A stretch of 64,000 bases of DNA, taken from Xiphydria camelus (taxonomy: Eukaryota; Arthropoda; Insecta; Hymenoptera; Xiphydriidae). The stretch covers positions 22,592,387-22,656,386 of the forward strand of contig OY783195.1 of the NCBI GenBank assembly GCA_963678675.1. The letters are read 5' to 3'. The notes under the pieces were generated by a model. The model searched no databases. It was not told the DNA's origin and saw only the letters and a list, made by a program, of their open reading frames with translations. Of this stretch, positions 54,242-64,000 are shown piece by piece. Numbering within the stretch: position 1 is the stretch's first letter; every line of letters starts with the position of its first letter. Made by a program: the position numbers and the translations under genes.

Positions 54242-55330
54242 ATGGTTTACTCTTTAGAAGAAAGAATAGAAATTGTGTTTATTTATGGTGTAAATAATGA
54301 GTCTCCACGGACAACTGCCACTGTTTTCAATGAGAGACACCCCGATAAAAATGTATCACACGTTTATGTGATGCAACTTATTCAAAAATTCAGAGCTACC
54401 GATGCGGTAACCAACTTAAAACGTGTTGGTCCAAGGGTTTTAGACGAAGCAACGCAAATTGAAGTTTTGGGACATTTCGCGGCGGATCCATCTACTTCAG
54501 TAAGAAAGGTTTCTGCTGTCACTCGTGTATCTGTTGGAACAGTCCATAAGGTAACGCGGCTTCACAAATTCCATCCATATAAGATTCAAATTTTACAAGC
54601 ATTAAATGAAGACGATCCAGATCGTAGGATTCAGTTTTGTGAAGAAATGACCCAGTTTATTAACAGAACTCAAAATCTGGTTCGAAGCATCTGCTTTTCA
54701 GACGAATGCACATTCTTTCTAAACGGAACTGTTAATAAACACAACTGCCGCTATTGGAGTGATGAAAACCCACATATTTTTAGAGAGGGTCATACGCAGT
54801 ACCCCCAGAAAATTAATGTTTGGGCGGGAATTCTCGGCAATGCTGTGATAGGCCCTTTATTTTTAAATGAAAATCTGACGGGGCAGATTTATCTAAACAT
54901 GTTGGAAGAAGCAATTGATGCCCTTATAACAGAAGAAGTCGAAAATCAGAGGGACGAGTATGGTAACCCAATAATTAATGAAGAGTACCTTCACTTCCAG
55001 CAAGACGGTGCACCTCCTCACTACGCCAGACCTGTCCGGGATTGGCTTAATAATAGATTTCCAGATAGGTGGATAGGAAGAAGAGGGCCAATAGAATGGC
55101 CTGCAAGGTCACCTGACCTTAGTCCGAACGACTTTTTTCTTTGGGGCCATTTAAAGTCGGTAGTTTATAAAACCGTTCCCCAAAACATTGAAGAATTACG
55201 AAATCGTATTACAGCTACGTGTAGGGCTATAACAAGAGAGACATTTGAAAATGTTCGTCAAGAATTTGAACAGCGCCTGTATTGTTGTCTAGAAGTCAAT
55301 GGTGAACACTTCGAACAGTTCATTAAATAA
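54242..55330 (+). CDS. Mariner-type transposase with DD41D spacing, open frame
   Basis: A 362-residue IS630/Tc1/mariner transposase, which cuts and pastes its element at TA. An N-terminal helix-turn-helix region (about 10-110) includes VYVMQLIQKF and SVRKVSAVTRVSVGTV. The DDE core has ICFSDECTFF (Asp154), HFQQDGAPPHYA (Asp255) and ARSPDLSPNDFFLWG (Asp297). Asp255 and Asp297 are separated by 41 residues, unlike classical mariner (34), and this spacing defines the rosa-like DD41D group. The conserved WAGI and VWAG-type strand is present. The ATG at 54242 follows gaca-rich sequence with no in-frame upstream Met. There are no stops or frameshifts, so it may encode an active enzyme. Confidence 0.9.
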   Translation: MVYSLEERIEIVFIYGVNNESPRTTATVFNERHPDKNVSHVYVMQLIQKFRATDAVTNLKRVGPRVLDEATQIEVLGHFAADPSTSVRKVSAVTRVSVGTVHKVTRLHKFHPYKIQILQALNEDDPDRRIQFCEEMTQFINRTQNLVRSICFSDECTFFLNGTVNKHNCRYWSDENPHIFREGHTQYPQKINVWAGILGNAVIGPLFLNENLTGQIYLNMLEEAIDALITEEVENQRDEYGNPIINEEYLHFQQDGAPPHYARPVRDWLNNRFPDRWIGRRGPIEWPARSPDLSPNDFFLWGHLKSVVYKTVPQNIEELRNRITATCRAITRETFENVRQEFEQRLYCCLEVNGEHFEQFIK

Positions 55331-55832
55331 TAATTAGGAACATTTTGTGTTCATCGTATGTTTTAGTCCTAATTATTGTTGCAAAAGAAGTTTCAGTTTT
55401 TACATTTAATTTGTTTACTTTTTTGTTAATTAGTTATTACGTAAATGTACAATATTTATTAGTTTCATTAAAATAATTAGCCAACGAAAATATACTCTTA
55501 GTTTTCTTTTGAAAAATAAAAAGTATTATTATTTAAAATCTTGAATTTCAACATTCAAAAGGGCAAGGTAACGTCAAATTTGAAAAGTAGGACGTCAAAA
55601 TGTACACAATTAAAAGCCCTTTAAAATGAGGTATCACTCGACCCCCTGTTCCATTTAAGAATATTGGGGTTACCGCCCCCGGAGTCAGGTGGTTGAGGGG
55701 GGGGGGGGGCGTCGAATTTTTATAAAAAATGTTCCCCCTCAATAATTTTGTTGACGTGTCTCGGCGATTTTCAGAAATATGTCTCTTTACGCAGATAACG
55801 TGGGTGGTAAGTTTTAAAATGAACACCCTGTA

Positions 55833-57230
55833 TACGAGTGAGAGGGAGAGGGAAAGAGAGAGAGAGAACGCATAGCATCGAGGTTCTCTCCCCCGTTAGA
55901 CAAGGAATATCAGATATAGACGAGCGACGATGTCATGTGAGTCCCGGTACACGATCGTCCGTGTACCGTGTACCACTCGACTCGGATTTCGGTGCAACGC
56001 TCTCGCTCCTCTCTCTTGCCCCCCCTGCTACCCCTGGTTGGTTTGCGGCAACGGGGCACGCACATCGCACCCGTTCTCTCACCCGCTTTGATGTCAACGC
56101 GAGAGTACACCCGTCCGCCCATCCGCTCGCAGTCAACATACTAAATGTAATTTAATGCCGTCCTCTACTCCTCCGCAACCCCTGGCCTCCCCCTCACCCT
56201 TGGCTGTACCCCGGCCAAGCCGTGCGCTTTTCCGGGGTACGATGCACGCAGCCGTATCGCTTGAACCTCTTCTCTCCCCCCCTCCCCCCTCCCCCTGTGC
56301 CCTTCCTTTGCGCGCTCCACCGTCACGACGCACCAAAATCCGCCCTCCGCGACTTCTAACGACCGAACGTATTTAATTACTATTAATTACAATGTATTAA
56401 TATAAATGCCGGGTTAAGGAAAATTAATGTACGGCGTGCCGGCGTGTGACGACTTAATTCTTGGCCCGGTCCGCGGGCTGTTTTGGTCTGGCCTCCCCCA
56501 TCGTCCTAAACCTCGCTCCGCGCGCCACTCTTTCCCGCGTTTTCCCGCGCCGACTTTACTCCCCGACCCCCTGTAGCAACCCGTCGTCGCCGGAGGATTG
56601 CTGGAGGGAAATTAGAAACCGAGGGAGAGCGGTCCCGAATTTCGCACTTTGCTTTCAGCTCTGGAAAAAGTGCTTTTCGCGCGACGTTCTCTTTCCGTGG
56701 CCCCTTCGGGGTATGAAACGCGACGGGGAGAATTCTCGCCAGTCTTTGTCTGTAACTGTGTTTCTCGTCGGCCCCCTTCACGCTCTTCGTCTGCCTTTCT
56801 TTCGGAGCTACATCGAGGCGGAGTTATATAAATTGTGTCTAGCGAGGAAAATTTGAGTAACCGAGAACCCGAAAATTACGAGTATATTGAGTTTTCAAAA
56901 TCATATCGCTGAAACTGCATGAATCGATTCGTGGAAACGTCCAACAATATTTTACTAAAAATGCTTTGCGGGAGACAAATGTTCAAGGGATTTCATGGAG
57001 TCATCGAATTCGACTGTAATGTCAAAATTATGTACGCATTTGGAAATTTTGCATTGAAATCGGTCCACCCGTTGTTGTGCGTTAAAATAAACGGATTCTT
57101 TGCGTTAATTTTAACATTCTTTGTGTTAATTTTAAATTCCCTTGTGCTAATCTTAAAATTTTGTGTTGTTAATTTTAACACAAATAATCTTAAATTAATA
57201 CGGAGAGTTACTTATATTGTACTACTGCCT
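55833..57230. other. CpG-rich then AT-rich unique sequence, no gene recognised
   Basis: A GA-rich run lies at 55836-55868. Overlapping ORFs on both strands at 55838-56860 have no domain. At 57095-57182 the phrase gttaattttaa recurs several times as a loose repeat. Confidence 0.35.
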
Positions 57231-57234
57231 AAAT

Positions 57235-57375
57235 CTTACCATACTAATATTTCAAGTAACAGAAATAGCAGAGTACTTTGTTTCACAGAAAATCAATGAT
57301 GGAAGGTAACCATACCACCGTTGATTTTCTATAAAACAAAGTGCTCTGCTATCTCTGTTTCATAAAATATCAATG
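57235..57375. mobile_element. Small foldback MITE
   Basis: The arm agaaatagcagagtactttg then tttcacagaaaatcaatg at 57260-57298 pairs with cgttgattttctataaaac then aaagtgctctgctatct at 57320-57358. The pairing extends outward to taatatttcaag/aaatatcaatgg. No ORF. Confidence 0.65.
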
Positions 57376-57689
57376 GTACTACAATTTAAGTGATAGTGCA
57401 ATTTAGGCCACTCTCTCCCCTGCGAAAATTCGATTGATTTTAACATACAAAAATGCGCGGACCGATTTAAGCACATTTCCAACTACGTACTGCAAATCAT
57501 GTTACGCGATAATCGTTCAGATATGCATTTTGGAATTCTTCCTGAATTTATTTTTATAACAGTATTCAGATGCTGCTCAAGGCTGTAACTTGATTACACA
57601 TTGATCTAAATTTAAATTAGATACCACCTGTACAAATACGCAAATCTGGCATGCCTAAAGAGTGGGTCAGTCAGTATCGGGACTGTACA

Positions 57690-57970
57690 GCTACACTCAG
57701 AAAAAATGTTCACTGTTCCAACCAAATTGTTTGGGTTGAAGGTTAAATTTCGTCAAATTAACTATGGTGTGTTTGGTTGGACTGTATATAATTGGAATAA
57801 TTAAATTTGTATCGTTTCATTCAATAAAATTCGTTTTGTTGATAGACTGAGATCAATTATTAAACTTCACTGTTTTGTTAAATCAATTCGAGTTGGTTTG
57901 TTTCAACATAAGTTTTTGCCAGACGAACGGTGGAAGTATTGTGTTAACTATACTGAGGAAAAAAATCGTT
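57690..57970. mobile_element. Possible MITE with ACTCAGAAAAAA ends
   Basis: The left end acactcagaaaaaatgt and the right end, in reverse, gatttttttcctcagta are short inverted termini like those at 47413 and 50738. The interior has imperfect inverted pairs (aaccaaattgtttggg). Weak call. Confidence 0.4.
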
Positions 57971-60310
57971 TAATTCTGCAAAAATACTTTGTTACATAAT
58001 TTCAAAGTAACTCAGTTTTGCAGTAGTTAGTAAAAAATTTGCCGTCACTGCGAAATTTGTTCTCCATGTGCCTGGTTTATCGCGAAACTATTTGCGTCCA
58101 ATACGAACGGAATACTCTATGCATGCGGAATCGAACGAAAGATTTTTCCTAGGATACGACATTACATCACGATTGCCGAGAACTATATATTCCGGTGTGT
58201 TTTATTAAATTATTAGATATCCAGACACGCACGCTCGCATGCAGGCATAGAATTAAGAGGCCCTTGTTCGCGTGCACCTCCACTCGCATATATCCTCCGC
58301 ATTGCCCCTCGCATGCGGGTCTGACCCCGTACACCCGATCCCTACTTCCGATCTTCTCAAAATTGATGAGAACCGCTCGCGGGGCAACAATACGAATAAC
58401 CCTGTGCGTCGATGGCGCGCAACTACACCATGTCTCGACCCACGCGGGCGCGATTTTCCCTTCAAATGCGACGATTAGAAGCGAAACGCGTAGCCATACG
58501 TGCGTTTATAATTGTAAGAGGCTCCTGGAATACTTAATTATTACGCGTCTGTAGAGTGTACAGGGGTATACCTCCCAGAGAGCTCGTGCCAAAGACCATT
58601 ATCGGTCTGCGATGCAAAATACAACTCTCTCGCATCGCCGTTGAAAAGCTTTCCTTCCACTCTCGCACGTGTACCGCGCGAGCCGATAATTGGCCTTCCT
58701 CTCTACGGCGGCGCGTTTACCCACGGTGCGTGAAAATCACACGGCGTAAACGAATAACGGTAATAATAACGCGGGGCACTACGCAGGGTCGGGAGCTTTG
58801 CGCGCGCTAAGACCCCTCGTACGAATGGTTATAATTCTTGCGAACGGTAAACAATTAGACAAATGGTTGTATCGCGCTAACCGAGCGCGGCTAGCGAAGA
58901 GCGCAATAAAAAGCCGCGGAACGAACGGGCATGAATCCTGCATCCGCGCTCAACTCGCCACACGTATACGGGATAGATAATATCTTCGGTACATCGGTGT
59001 GTCGGCCGTGCACACCCGCATAGCTGTACCCACATCGCGGCGCTCCGCGGTGTCCCGTGGCCCTCTCCTGCCGCCCTTTACTGCTTCCTCCCCACCCGGG
59101 CGCGTCTCTCTCCTATATGCACTCCGACTCCATGCTTCGCTGCCTCTCGGCTGGCAGTAGCGATCGGCTTTTTATCCGCGCGACTTACCGAGGCGTTGCG
59201 CACACGTATATCTAGTAGCTCTGGCCCCGGCAGGGTTGAGCATGCCCGCCTTCCTGTATACCCACCCGTCGCCTCGTCGCGTATACACGACGATGCACGC
59301 GCTCGCCGTCTCGCGCGCCTGTGCGCGTGCGAATGCGGACATACCGAACCGCGCAGCCACCGCGGTCTCTCTGTATGCGTCCGACGAAAGCGCCCGGGTA
59401 ACAGAGGCGGGAAGCCCGCGCTTACCGCAAACCGAAGGCTCGCTCGCTCCCCGCGGGATTCGCTGGGACGTTTCAATCGAAGCCGTGTCTTCGAGGTCCA
59501 CCGACCTTGATCGCGAGGAGCCGATACCCGCGGCCCGGAGAAGGAAGGATTCCTCTTTGTCCCTGTATATATACGCCACGGGTAGAGAAAGAGCGTCGCG
59601 CGTCCCCTCCGCGTATACGATCCTTCCGCCGGCACGCGGAAGTCGCGAATAATCGTCGCTCGAATCGGAAGGGTCCGCGGCGCGCCCCTGCCGTTATCGC
59701 GCGCGACGTTTAAAGAGCGCGATGTACTTTTCGATCGGAAATTTCAATTCGGGAAAGTGGCGGGCGCCTCTCTGACTCTCCGATTCGATGGAAATTTGAA
59801 ATTGTACGTTTCCACAGACCTTCGGAGGATTCGTCCAGCGGCGTCGGCGATGTGTATATAAACGGCGCACCTGGCGCTTCGCCACGGAATCCATTCGAAT
59901 TTATTTTCGCCACGTTTTTGGCTACGTACGGCGACCTCGCCTGGCGTATACGCGTAGGTGGTATGTGAATGCGGGGCTGAACGTGGACCGCGACACACGG
60001 ATTCGTCGCGTTGGCGGTGTCCTGTCCGCACGCTACTGGTCCTTCGCGTATTTCTTTGTCCGTTCGGGGTATGCAACAGGGGTGCTTTCAATGGAATACT
60101 CGTGTTGGGCGGATAGACTTCTCACTGGGGTGTCTCCTACGTTCGATTAGATCACGTCCGCCCTAACGTCGATGTAGGGGAGACCGAGGTCCGTTGTAGG
60201 ACGAAGATGGCCCCTCGTGGTCGTAAGGAGTAATGGGAACGAGAGGCCAAGTTCCTGTTGCAATTGGCAACAATCTCTCCTAAACGAAGAGGCCGGCACA
60301 ATCAATTTTA
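57971..60310. other. CpG-rich unique sequence, no gene recognised
   Basis: From about 58200 to 60000 CpG density is high and many ORFs overlap on both strands (for example 59078-59635 minus and 59236-59652 plus) without domains. That pattern is expected of stop-poor GC-rich DNA. An unseen first exon or regulatory region is possible. Confidence 0.35.
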
Positions 60311-60790
60311 CATACTGTACATACAGTGAAAATGATACACATGGAGGCTTTCAGCTGTTTTTACAATGCGGTAGAGTAATTTTTCTTTTGAAAATATTTT
60401 TCACGGTAGTTTTTCTGCATTACAATTCACTGGTTTCAAAGAAAAAAATTGTTCTTCAGCACAGTACTGTCGTGTTAAGTTAAAAGGGCGTATCTACAAA
60501 AAAAATCATTTTTCAGTTTATATTTTATACAAGTCTGACACGAGCTCTGTCATTCTGTTAAGTTAAAAAGGTCGTATCTGGCCCAGAAAGAAAAATATTT
60601 TATCATTTATTTTGTATTTCATTATCAGTGTGGCACAAAAAGAATTAGAAAAACCCTAATATCTCAAAACTGTAAAAATATCAGATAGGTACGCCCTTTT
60701 AACTTAACACGGCAGAGTAGGAATATCCCAAAACCGTTATGCGTACCCCTTTTATTGTGAACCAATAACATTTACGACATCAGTCTTGCC
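60311..60790. mobile_element. Second copy of the 13.5-kb MITE family, split by another MITE
   Basis: 60355-60465 aligns by eye with about 13580-13690 (gtttttaca-tgcg, ttgaaaa-att, tggtttcaaagaaaaa). 60720-60760 aligns with 13706-13752 (ccaaaaccgttatgcgtacc, cttttattgt). The two halves are separated by the insertion at 60467-60715. Confidence 0.6.
60463..60719. mobile_element. MITE with AGTA target duplication
   Basis: The ends CTGTCGTGTTAAGTTAAAAG (from 60467) and, in reverse, CTGCCGTGTTAAGTTAAAAG (from 60715) are flanked by AGTA on both sides (60463-60466 and 60716-60719). The motif gttaagttaaaa recurs once internally near 60557. It is 249 bp long with no ORF. A 4-bp duplication leaves the superfamily open. 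Confidence 0.8.
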
Positions 60791-63718
60791 TTGTACGTCT
60801 CTACAGTGAGAAAAAGTTTGAATAAATTTAATACAATTGGAGTTTAATACAATATATTTTATAGTTAGATGATGGAAATGAAGAATTTCTTCAGGATAGT
60901 CGATTTATAATATTTCTCGTGTTTAATCCTGATTTAATTAAATGACGTGAAATATTTTTTTCAGTGCATATAAGAATGATATTTATTAACGCGCTAAATT
61001 TTTGTTACAAATAACTGTAACATTACTACCGTTGGTTTGTATAAATGTTACGTTGCTCTGCTAATCATGTCCGTAACTCATAATTGCTCGTAACAGATAT
61101 TACGAATTTGTTATATTATAGTTACGTAACAATCATTATATTATTACTTCTATGCGACGTAACTGTTAATTAAAATAATTCTCTCCAATTGTGCTTATAT
61201 AGTGGTGCATAAACTCGCATCCAAGTTAGAGTTAAGGATTTAATGGATTTTTTTATCTCAGACCGGACGCGACCACGGAAATCCTGTTAACAGGAATTAC
61301 CAGGGTAATAGAAGCGCCTCCAGAGCCCAAAGTGTTTCAGTTCCTGAATGGCCCCCTAAGATCTCACCGTAATTTAAGCTCTACACAGCAACTAACTCTA
61401 ATGGCTGGGAGCGCCGCTTTAGCTAAGTTTTCCGGGGCACCGAACTTAAATGGTTCACAGGGCTGGACGGAACTTTAAGTACGGGCGATACCGGGGACGG
61501 TGGCGGCTTCCGAGACTGTTTATCCAATTTTTTTTCCCTCTTTCCTCCCATTCGCCGATGCCAAATAATATAATCGTTAAAAGTTTTTAAAGCCGTTCAC
61601 GCGCACCGGACTTCTAATTGACTTGATAAAGTGAAATTACAGAATGTTAAGAGCCCGCCCCCGCTGGTTTTTGCTAATGAATTTGACTACTACGGACGAA
61701 GTAGGGACGGTTTATACAGTGCTGAGACACTGGAAGGAGGTGCAAAAAAATGTTTCAGTAACGAACGAAACTTTCGCCAATTTGTACACGTGAAGTAAAT
61801 GAAGGAGAGGTAGGATTAAAGGGATACGTCTTGAAAGAGACATAGTAATTATCTAAGAGTCAAAGGATTTCTCCACAATGAAAACATTATTGCTTCGTGT
61901 TAACAATAATACATGCTCAACCACGCCTAACTTTAATTTCGTCCCTCTGTCAACATTATTACGGTTGGCAGTATTAAAAAAAGTTCGCGAAACGTTCTCA
62001 GTTAATTTCTAATTATTTTTTGCAGCAAAATAATTTGGAAACCATTCGGCATGATTTTTTACAGGTTGGAAATAGGTTTTCATAAAGTATTATGATTAAA
62101 AGTTTATTAATTGATTATTAGAATTGGAGCAGATGACTATCATAACTGAGAATATTTGAAATCGTTTTGACAGGGACCAAGATTTTCAGCTAGATTAGAC
62201 ATACTATGTACTTACGGAGAATGCGAGGTAATTTCTGACCTGTGGTTCGCTGCGCACTATTGATTCCAATATATTTCACTGTGATATCTTGTTATCACAC
62301 AGCGTTATTACTCAGGGCACAGATGATGCGCTAGCGGATGGTTTTTCTGACATGTAGTCAATATTTTGTTTTTGACGTTTCGCACGAGCGCTACATGTCA
62401 CTTATAGACGTAATAATGATCCATTTTTTCTCGAATTTGAGTAACCATAATATTCAAGAATTATATACTCTGCAGCGTTACTATGCCAATGAGTTTCATT
62501 ATTTTACCGACAACGAGTCATTCTTAAATGTCGCGCGAGAAGTTTCTTCTACGGATTTTCGAAGTCCCTAGAACTGACTGAGGGCCCTTCAACTGCTGTC
62601 GTTTCGGAACTGATGGATATGCAATTACAATTTCTCGTACTGCAAAATAACGTTTTTGGTACTTTTCCAAAACGTTTTCTGAAGTACTATTACTATTAAT
62701 TGATATATTTATTATTATATTTGAACAAATATTTATTTAAGAACGAGAACTTAAAATATTAGGTAGCTTTTACTTAATACTTTAGCTTTAGAAATTAGGT
62801 TTCCAATTTAGTTGTCATATTTATGAATGGGATATAGCAAAACTTTGAGCAGAATGTTCCCTTACAAATTATTTAAATACATTAGTAATAGTGTATTAAG
62901 AAGTGAATATTAATCTGGTCAGAGAACTGGCATATCAGTGCGTTGTGAAACTTAAAAAAGTCTTACCTACTTCATGGAAAACAAAGAAAAAAGGTAACTT
63001 AGATTATTCTAGGGATTTTTAAAAATAAATCTTTCATTATCTGTAAAGAGCACAATGTTCATAATTTTTTTGATAATATAAAGGTATGTTATAAAACGTA
63101 TAAGTTTTGTTAAACTGTCTCTTTCAATACAACCGTTTTACATAGTTAAAAGCTTATTATTACCAAGTGTTGTAATTGTCAGATAAGTAACCCTTCTAAT
63201 GTTGTCAGTTAGAACTAAAATAGTTCTTTAGATTATTTACTATGTTGTCTTATGAAAAAATGTCCTTTTCATCCCACCTCTCCCCTACTCCTCTTCCTAC
63301 TCTCTTTCGATGTCGAGCTTTCAGAAAGTCGATGTGTAATAGTTATTTTCGATACGAGTGCATGAAGCGCATGTTTTTAACGAGTGTGAAATTTGCCGCA
63401 CGAGCGAAGCGAGTTCGGCAATCACACGAGTTAAGAACGGCGCGAAACGCACGAATATCGAATTTGACTTTTTGTCACCAAAGTGTCAAAACCGAGGTTG
63501 GAGCGTGGACGCGGACGGGGTCCGGGGCGGAGGTCCGGTGGAGGAGGTTGGGGGGGGGGGGGGGGGGCAAAAAAAGATCATAAAACATATTTTTAAAAGA
63601 AAAGAAAAAAAATTAACACATTGAAAGTTAGAGTAAAATTATAAACTTTTATCAATATCAAAAAAAAAATTAAATATGCATTTTTTGGACAACAACAAAA
63701 AATCAACAAATTCATAGT
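60791..63718. other. Mostly AT-rich unique sequence, no gene recognised
   Basis: GTTAC/GTAAC strings recur at 61000-61160. A moderately GC-rich island lies at 61260-61700. An 18-G homopolymer occurs at 63550-63567. ORFs at 62338-62571 and 63242-63624 have no domain. Confidence 0.35.
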
Positions 63719-63802
63719 TGGACACTGATAAGCAATAACGTGTCAACCAACACTGGTTCCATTGTTGGTTGACACTGTTTTGCTTAACAGCGTCCAGTTA
63801 GA
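63719..63802. repeat. Hairpin-forming palindrome
   Basis: The arm tggacactgataagcaata then gtgtcaaccaaca pairs with tgttggttgacac then tgttttgcttaacagcgtcca across a six-base centre. It is probably a tiny MITE or the remains of one. Confidence 0.7.
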
Positions 63803-64000
63803 ACTAGTTATTAAAACTTATTCACATTTGGTATACAAATATAATAACATTTTTTTAAACATTACAAATGCAAAAATTTTTTTTAACTAGATAATTTAAA
63901 AATGATTAAGATGCATAAAAATTTAAGCGTATTTTTTAAAGGACTTTTTCTTCATTTAATAAGCCTTATCATTTTTGAGTATGGTTATCTTTTAAATTCG
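63803..64000. other. AT-rich end of window, nothing recognised
   Basis: Low-complexity A/T-rich sequence without ORFs or repeat structure. Confidence 0.4.

Larger units (their letters stand above)
53289..55832 (+). mobile_element. DD41D mariner-type transposon with long inverted ends
   Basis: The right end is gaacaccctg followed by TA (55831-55832). Inverted arms of about 580 bp (53489-54085 and about 55172-55771) surround the open transposase. The left terminus is inside the N gap. The right arm has a 13-G run (55697-55709) where the left has six C. Typical relatives have short terminal repeats, so the arms look secondarily extended. Confidence 0.85.

Noticed and set aside
59078..59652. Long overlapping ORFs on both strands in CpG-rich DNA
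   Set aside because: Several frames are open at once on both strands with Arg/Pro/Ala-rich content and no domain, as expected from scarce stop codons in GC-rich sequence.

Overview
The window looks like animal, very probably insect, nuclear DNA, and a hymenopteran such as an ant is my best guess. AT-rich sequence alternates with CpG-rich stretches that are not depleted of CpG. The transposon types are those usual in insects: BEL/Pao and Ty3/gypsy LTR elements, DIRS, mariner, Transib, Harbinger and piggyBac-type MITEs. A broken SAP/SWIM/YqaJ-type gene of a kind repeated in insect genomes is also present. The species assignment is inference. I found no convincing host protein-coding gene, no tRNA or rRNA, and no CRISPR array. 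Almost everything that can be named is a mobile element or its remains, so this is probably intergenic or deep intronic sequence.

Layout. 1-0.9 kb: duplicated AT-rich sequence split by a piggyBac-type MITE, then an inverted repeat. 0.9-5.05 kb, minus: a DIRS tyrosine-recombinase retroelement (YR, RT-RNase H, gag). 5.27-6.54 kb, minus: a SAP-SWIM-YqaJ pseudogene. 7.29-8.19 kb: a Harbinger-like element with a MADF ORF inside an older inverted repeat. 8.2-15 kb: CpG-rich and AT-rich unique DNA with several foldback MITEs. 15.0-21.1 kb: a foldback element split by a complete but mutated gypsy element (LTRs 15271-15736 and 20517-20984). 21-27 kb: mostly unique sequence. 26.95-30.04 kb: a DDE/SWIM transposon with about 764-bp inverted ends. 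30.30-39.28 kb, minus: a BEL/Pao element whose gag is interrupted by a Transib transposon (35350-38256) with an open 635-codon transposase. 39.7-41 kb: MITEs and a minisatellite. 42.5-44.9 kb, minus: an open 786-codon Sola-like transposase gene. 47.2-53.3 kb: a nest of non-autonomous elements. 53.3-55.83 kb: a DD41D mariner-type element with an open 362-codon transposase, next to a 200-N gap. 55.8-64 kb: unique CpG-rich and AT-rich sequence with a few MITEs.

How the parts relate. Most relationships are insertions into older insertions: Transib in BEL, gypsy in a foldback element, one MITE in another, and 129-bp tandem repeats inside a MITE. Several target-site duplications can be read directly: CATTG for Transib, CTACC for BEL, TTTA for gypsy, TTAA for the piggyBac-type MITE, TCA for the Harbinger-like element and AGTA for the 60-kb MITE. 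The three elements with open transposase frames (Transib, Sola-like, mariner) are the best candidates for recent activity. Two unrelated DNA transposons share an odd design: their long inverted ends contain a second, reversed copy of the transposase gene's own 3' end. I did not find a clearly new biochemical system. The strongest leads are that repeated design, the Transib with an RSS-type heptamer, and the Sola-like gene with repeated upstream motifs.
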